Assembly: GCF_003628535.1 (NCBI RefSeq)
Contig: NZ_RBCI01000013.1
Coordinates: 1 to 64,000 of the forward strand
Length of the DNA: 64,000 nt
DNA from: Flavisolibacter nicotianae
Lineage (GTDB): Bacteria; Bacteroidota; Bacteroidia; Chitinophagales; Chitinophagaceae
Direction of reading: 5' to 3'
Made by a program: the position numbers and the translations under genes. The notes under the pieces were generated by a model. It searched no databases, had not been told where the DNA came from, and was given only the letters and a program-made list of their open reading frames with translations. This document shows positions 61,448 to 64,000 of the stretch, piece after piece. How positions within the stretch are numbered: position 1 is the first letter of the stretch; every line of letters starts with the position of its first letter.

Positions 61448-64000
61448 ATGAAACGTCTTGTTCATAAGCTGTGGGTACTCTTTTTACTGGCAGGGTCTTT
61501 CGTTGCCGGGGCGCAGCAACAGGCAGGTGCGTCGCTGCAACAACAGTTCCGCGTGAAGAATCCTTCTCCGAAAGAAAGCCTGTATTTTGAACACATCGGT
61601 ATCGAAGAAGGGCTTACGAATACAGGCATAACAGCCATCCTGCAGGACAGGAAAGGATTCCTCTGGTTGGGAACCCTGGACGGATTATACAGGTACGACG
61701 GCTATACCTTCAGGAAATACCAGTTGGATCCCTTTGACCCCAACTCGCTTTCCCAGAATTTCATCTATACGCTTTGGGAAGATCAATACGGCGCTATCTG
61801 GATGGCATCGTATGAAGGCTTGTGCCGGTTCGACCGCCAAACGGAAAAATTTACCCGCTATAAACCCTTACCCGGTGCCAAATTCTCGGATCCGAATATT
61901 TCAGCGATCAATGAAGACAGCAATGGGATGATGTGGGTCGGCAACCACTCCGGGGGCCTCTGCCGGTTCAACCGCGAAACCGGGCAGTTTCTGAACGAAC
62001 GTTTCGATCTGAACTATCACAAAATTTATGGGGGCAAGGCCGACCTTCACGACGATATTGCCTGCATTTACAAAGACCGGGCTGGCACCTTGTGGGTAGG
62101 CAATCGTTCTGGTTTACACAGGGTCGATGTAACCAGGGCTAAACCGGGACAACTTGCTCAGGTTCGCATAACCCATTACCAGAACGATCCGGGTAATCCA
62201 TCTGGTTTGAGCAGCAATTATGTGGTGTCCGTGCTCGAAGACAAGGCAGGTGTTTTATGGGTGGCGACCGACAATGGTCTCAACAGCCTGGATAGAAAAA
62301 CAGGGAGTTTCAGGCGCTTCTTTCACGACCCGAAAAATAAATACGCCATCAGCAGCAGCAATATGGTCTCATGGATAGGGACCAAATTGAAAGAAGACCG
62401 GGAAGGAAATTTATGGATCTGTACCACGAATGGCCTGAATAGCCTCAACAAAGAACGAACGGTATTTACGGCCTATTGGCACGATCCGGATAACCCGAAC
62501 AGTCTGAGTGCTAACCGCTTTTCTGCGCTGGAGATCGACCAGTCCAACACGCTTTGGGTCGGTACATTTTCCGGAAAGTTGAACAAGGCAAACCTGAACA
62601 ACAAGGCGTTTCACCTCGTCCGGCACCAGCCAAAAAATAAGCAATCGTTAAGCAACGACCAGGTTACTGCCATAACGGAAGACGCAGCAGGCAATCTGTG
62701 GATTGGCACGTTTGGAGGAGGAGTGAACGGTTGGGATAAAAAGAACAGGCAATGGAAGCAGTTTAAACATGATCCGGCTCGTCCGAACTCGCTCCGGTAC
62801 AACGAGGTCCATGCAGTTTTGGAAGACCGGCATGGACACCTTTGGGTAGCGAATGGAGAAATGCTTTCCCGGCTGGATAGGCAGACGGGCGAATGCACAC
62901 ACTACAACACCAATGCGGCCAACTTCCAGGATGAAGACCACAAAACGGTTTTCTCGATGACGGAAGACCGGCAGGGATTACTTTGGCTCGGAACGGGAAA
63001 TGGAGTAAAAAGCTTTGATGAAAAAACCGGGCGGTTTGTGCATTATTATTACGATCGGGCCGACACGACAGGGATTGTCGACTTCACGGTTCTCTCCGTT
63101 TTTGCCGATTCCCGGAACAACATCTGGATAGGGCACGGAAGCGTCGGTACCGATAAACTGGACAGGCAAACCGGGCGGTTTGTCCATTACAGGAACAATC
63201 CATCCGACTCCACAAGCATCAGTTCCAATATCATTAATTGTTTCTTCGAAGATGCCGGTGGCAGGATCTGGATGGGAACATCGGCCGGGGGCTTGTGCTG
63301 CTTTGATGCCGGAAAGCAAACCTTTTCAACCTACACGACAAAACAGGGGCTGCCGGGCAATACCATTTATTCCATTGTCGAAGACCAGCAGAAGAAATTG
63401 TGGTTGGGAACAATAAACGGGTTATCCTGTTTTGATCCGGTAACGAAAACCTTTACCAATTACGATTACAAAGATGGCTTGCAGGGGAATGCTTTTGCGG
63501 CGGGGTATAGAGACAGGGGCGCAGGCTGGAAAGGGAAAGACGGCACCTTGTATTTCGGGGGAACGAACGGATTTAATTTTTTCAATCCTGCTGATGTGAA
63601 GGCCAATAGCCCAATCGCACCCGTTGTCATCACGCAGTTTAAACTGTTCGACAAACCAGTTGAGGGTGCCGATGAAACCAGGGAAATGGTGTTGAACCAT
63701 AACCAGAATTATTTCTCTCTCGAATTCTCCTCGTTAAGCTTTTACAATCCGGCGAAAAACCAATATGCCTATCGGCTGGAAGGTGTCGACAAAGATTGGG
63801 TCTACAGCGGTTCGAGGCACTATGTCAGTTACACCAATCTTGACCCGGGTATCTATACGTTTCGGGTAAAGGGCACAAACAGTGATGGCGTATGGAATGA
63901 ACAGGGAACCTACATGACGATTATCATCAAACCGCCGTGGTGGCGTACCCGCTGGGCATACGCATTTTATGGCTTGTGTTTGATCGCCGGTGTGTTTGCT
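61448..64000 (+). CDS. Two-propeller periplasmic sensor, hybrid two-component-like (3' end outside window)
   Basis: The frame is open from ATG 61448 to the last base (851 codons). Signal peptide MKRLVHKLWVLFLLAGSFVA. Fourteen Reg_prop blades follow, each of the form EDxxGxLWxGTxxGL (for example ILQDRKGFLWLGTLDGLYRY and ITEDAAGNLWIGTFGGGVNG), enough for two seven-bladed propellers. Next is a Y_Y_Y domain (NQYAYRLEGVDKDWVYSGSR, then FRVKGTNSDGVWNE), and after PPWWRTRWAYAFYG a TM helix begins. Kinase and output domains would lie beyond the window. Such sensors usually detect glycans and regulate polysaccharide-use genes. Confidence 0.93.
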   Translation, partial: MKRLVHKLWVLFLLAGSFVAGAQQQAGASLQQQFRVKNPSPKESLYFEHIGIEEGLTNTGITAILQDRKGFLWLGTLDGLYRYDGYTFRKYQLDPFDPNSLSQNFIYTLWEDQYGAIWMASYEGLCRFDRQTEKFTRYKPLPGAKFSDPNISAINEDSNGMMWVGNHSGGLCRFNRETGQFLNERFDLNYHKIYGGKADLHDDIACIYKDRAGTLWVGNRSGLHRVDVTRAKPGQLAQVRITHYQNDPGNPSGLSSNYVVSVLEDKAGVLWVATDNGLNSLDRKTGSFRRFFHDPKNKYAISSSNMVSWIGTKLKEDREGNLWICTTNGLNSLNKERTVFTAYWHDPDNPNSLSANRFSALEIDQSNTLWVGTFSGKLNKANLNNKAFHLVRHQPKNKQSLSNDQVTAITEDAAGNLWIGTFGGGVNGWDKKNRQWKQFKHDPARPNSLRYNEVHAVLEDRHGHLWVANGEMLSRLDRQTGECTHYNTNAANFQDEDHKTVFSMTEDRQGLLWLGTGNGVKSFDEKTGRFVHYYYDRADTTGIVDFTVLSVFADSRNNIWIGHGSVGTDKLDRQTGRFVHYRNNPSDSTSISSNIINCFFEDAGGRIWMGTSAGGLCCFDAGKQTFSTYTTKQGLPGNTIYSIVEDQQKKLWLGTINGLSCFDPVTKTFTNYDYKDGLQGNAFAAGYRDRGAGWKGKDGTLYFGGTNGFNFFNPADVKANSPIAPVVITQFKLFDKPVEGADETREMVLNHNQNYFSLEFSSLSFYNPAKNQYAYRLEGVDKDWVYSGSRHYVSYTNLDPGIYTFRVKGTNSDGVWNEQGTYMTIIIKPPWWRTRWAYAFYGLCLIAGVFA

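Noticed and set aside
60709-61449. Minus-strand open frame (246 codons) opposite the carbonic anhydrase
   Set aside because: The plus frame has all zinc-ligand motifs; the minus translation has no domain and crosses an intergenic region.
1-64000. tRNA, rRNA, transposase or integrase genes
   Set aside because: None were recognised on either strand by eye. A tRNAscan or HMM search would be decisive; a single hit would change this.

Overview
The window reads as chromosome of a Bacteroidota bacterium, most likely a Chitinophagaceae-like soil or freshwater lineage. The evidence is two giant secreted proteins ending in type IX secretion (T9SS) sorting domains, an UpxY-type NusG paralogue, a periplasmic two-component-propeller sensor, promoters of the TTG/TAnnTTTG type, very few Shine-Dalgarno sequences and several non-ATG starts. 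The family assignment is inference from gene content; no rRNA, tRNA or other phylogenetic marker was seen.

Layout. (1) 1-8.5 kb: the 3' part of a huge T9SS-exported adhesin-like protein built from putative-Ig (He_PIG) and PKD/Ig-like repeats, closed by a strong terminator. (2) 9.0-17.1 kb: start of an exopolysaccharide (EPS) locus: Wza-like export lipoprotein, Wzc/BY-kinase with a Tyr-Gly tail, UpxY antiterminator, GxxExxY protein, AsnB-like amidotransferase and a GT4. These flanking genes are GC-rich and are separated by three families of short intergenic repeats. (3) 17.1-44.9 kb: a compositionally distinct, more AT-rich, tightly packed run of about 27 plus-strand genes: a Wzm/Wzt ABC exporter whose ATPase carries a C-terminal glycan-binding-like domain, methyltransferases, about 18 glycosyltransferases or glycosyltransferase-like genes (GT2, GT4, GT11-like, GT25-like, GT8-like, WbsX/GH99-like), an acyltransferase, a polymerase-like membrane protein, an exosortase-family membrane peptidase and a WcaF-like acetyltransferase. 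(4) 45.2-49.3 kb: a last GC-rich GT2, a frameshifted XRE-type regulator, a minus-strand methyltransferase, a 38-residue membrane peptide with a textbook Bacteroidota promoter, and much repeat-rich non-coding DNA with a 7-bp period. (5) 49.35-55.6 kb: a copper-resistance regulon: an AraC regulator with an HMA-like CxxC N-terminus, CopA P1B-ATPase, HMA copper chaperone, DUF3347 protein and a multicopper oxidase with a C-terminal barrel-like domain. Three of its promoters share one fixed architecture: a direct repeat with 21-bp period, then 19 bp, then a -7 box. (6) 55.65-56.4 kb: a scar joining the 5' end of a PLP-decarboxylase-like gene to the 3' end of a GH127-like gene. (7) 57.4-64 kb: an FG-GAP/IPT T9SS protein, a beta-carbonic anhydrase, and the 5' part of a two-propeller periplasmic sensor (hybrid two-component-like) that runs off the window.

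How it works together (inference): the UpxY protein is expected to promote read-through of the long EPS transcript; sugars are assembled by the glycosyltransferase array, possibly capped by methylation, exported by Wzm/Wzt and/or a Wzy-type route, and delivered across the envelope by the Wza/Wzc pair. No Wzx flippase and no initiating sugar-phosphate transferase lie in the window. The copper genes form a separate stress module, probably switched on by the HMA-AraC protein. The most notable new-looking signal is the shared copper operator architecture, followed by the exosortase inside the EPS locus and the small membrane peptide.
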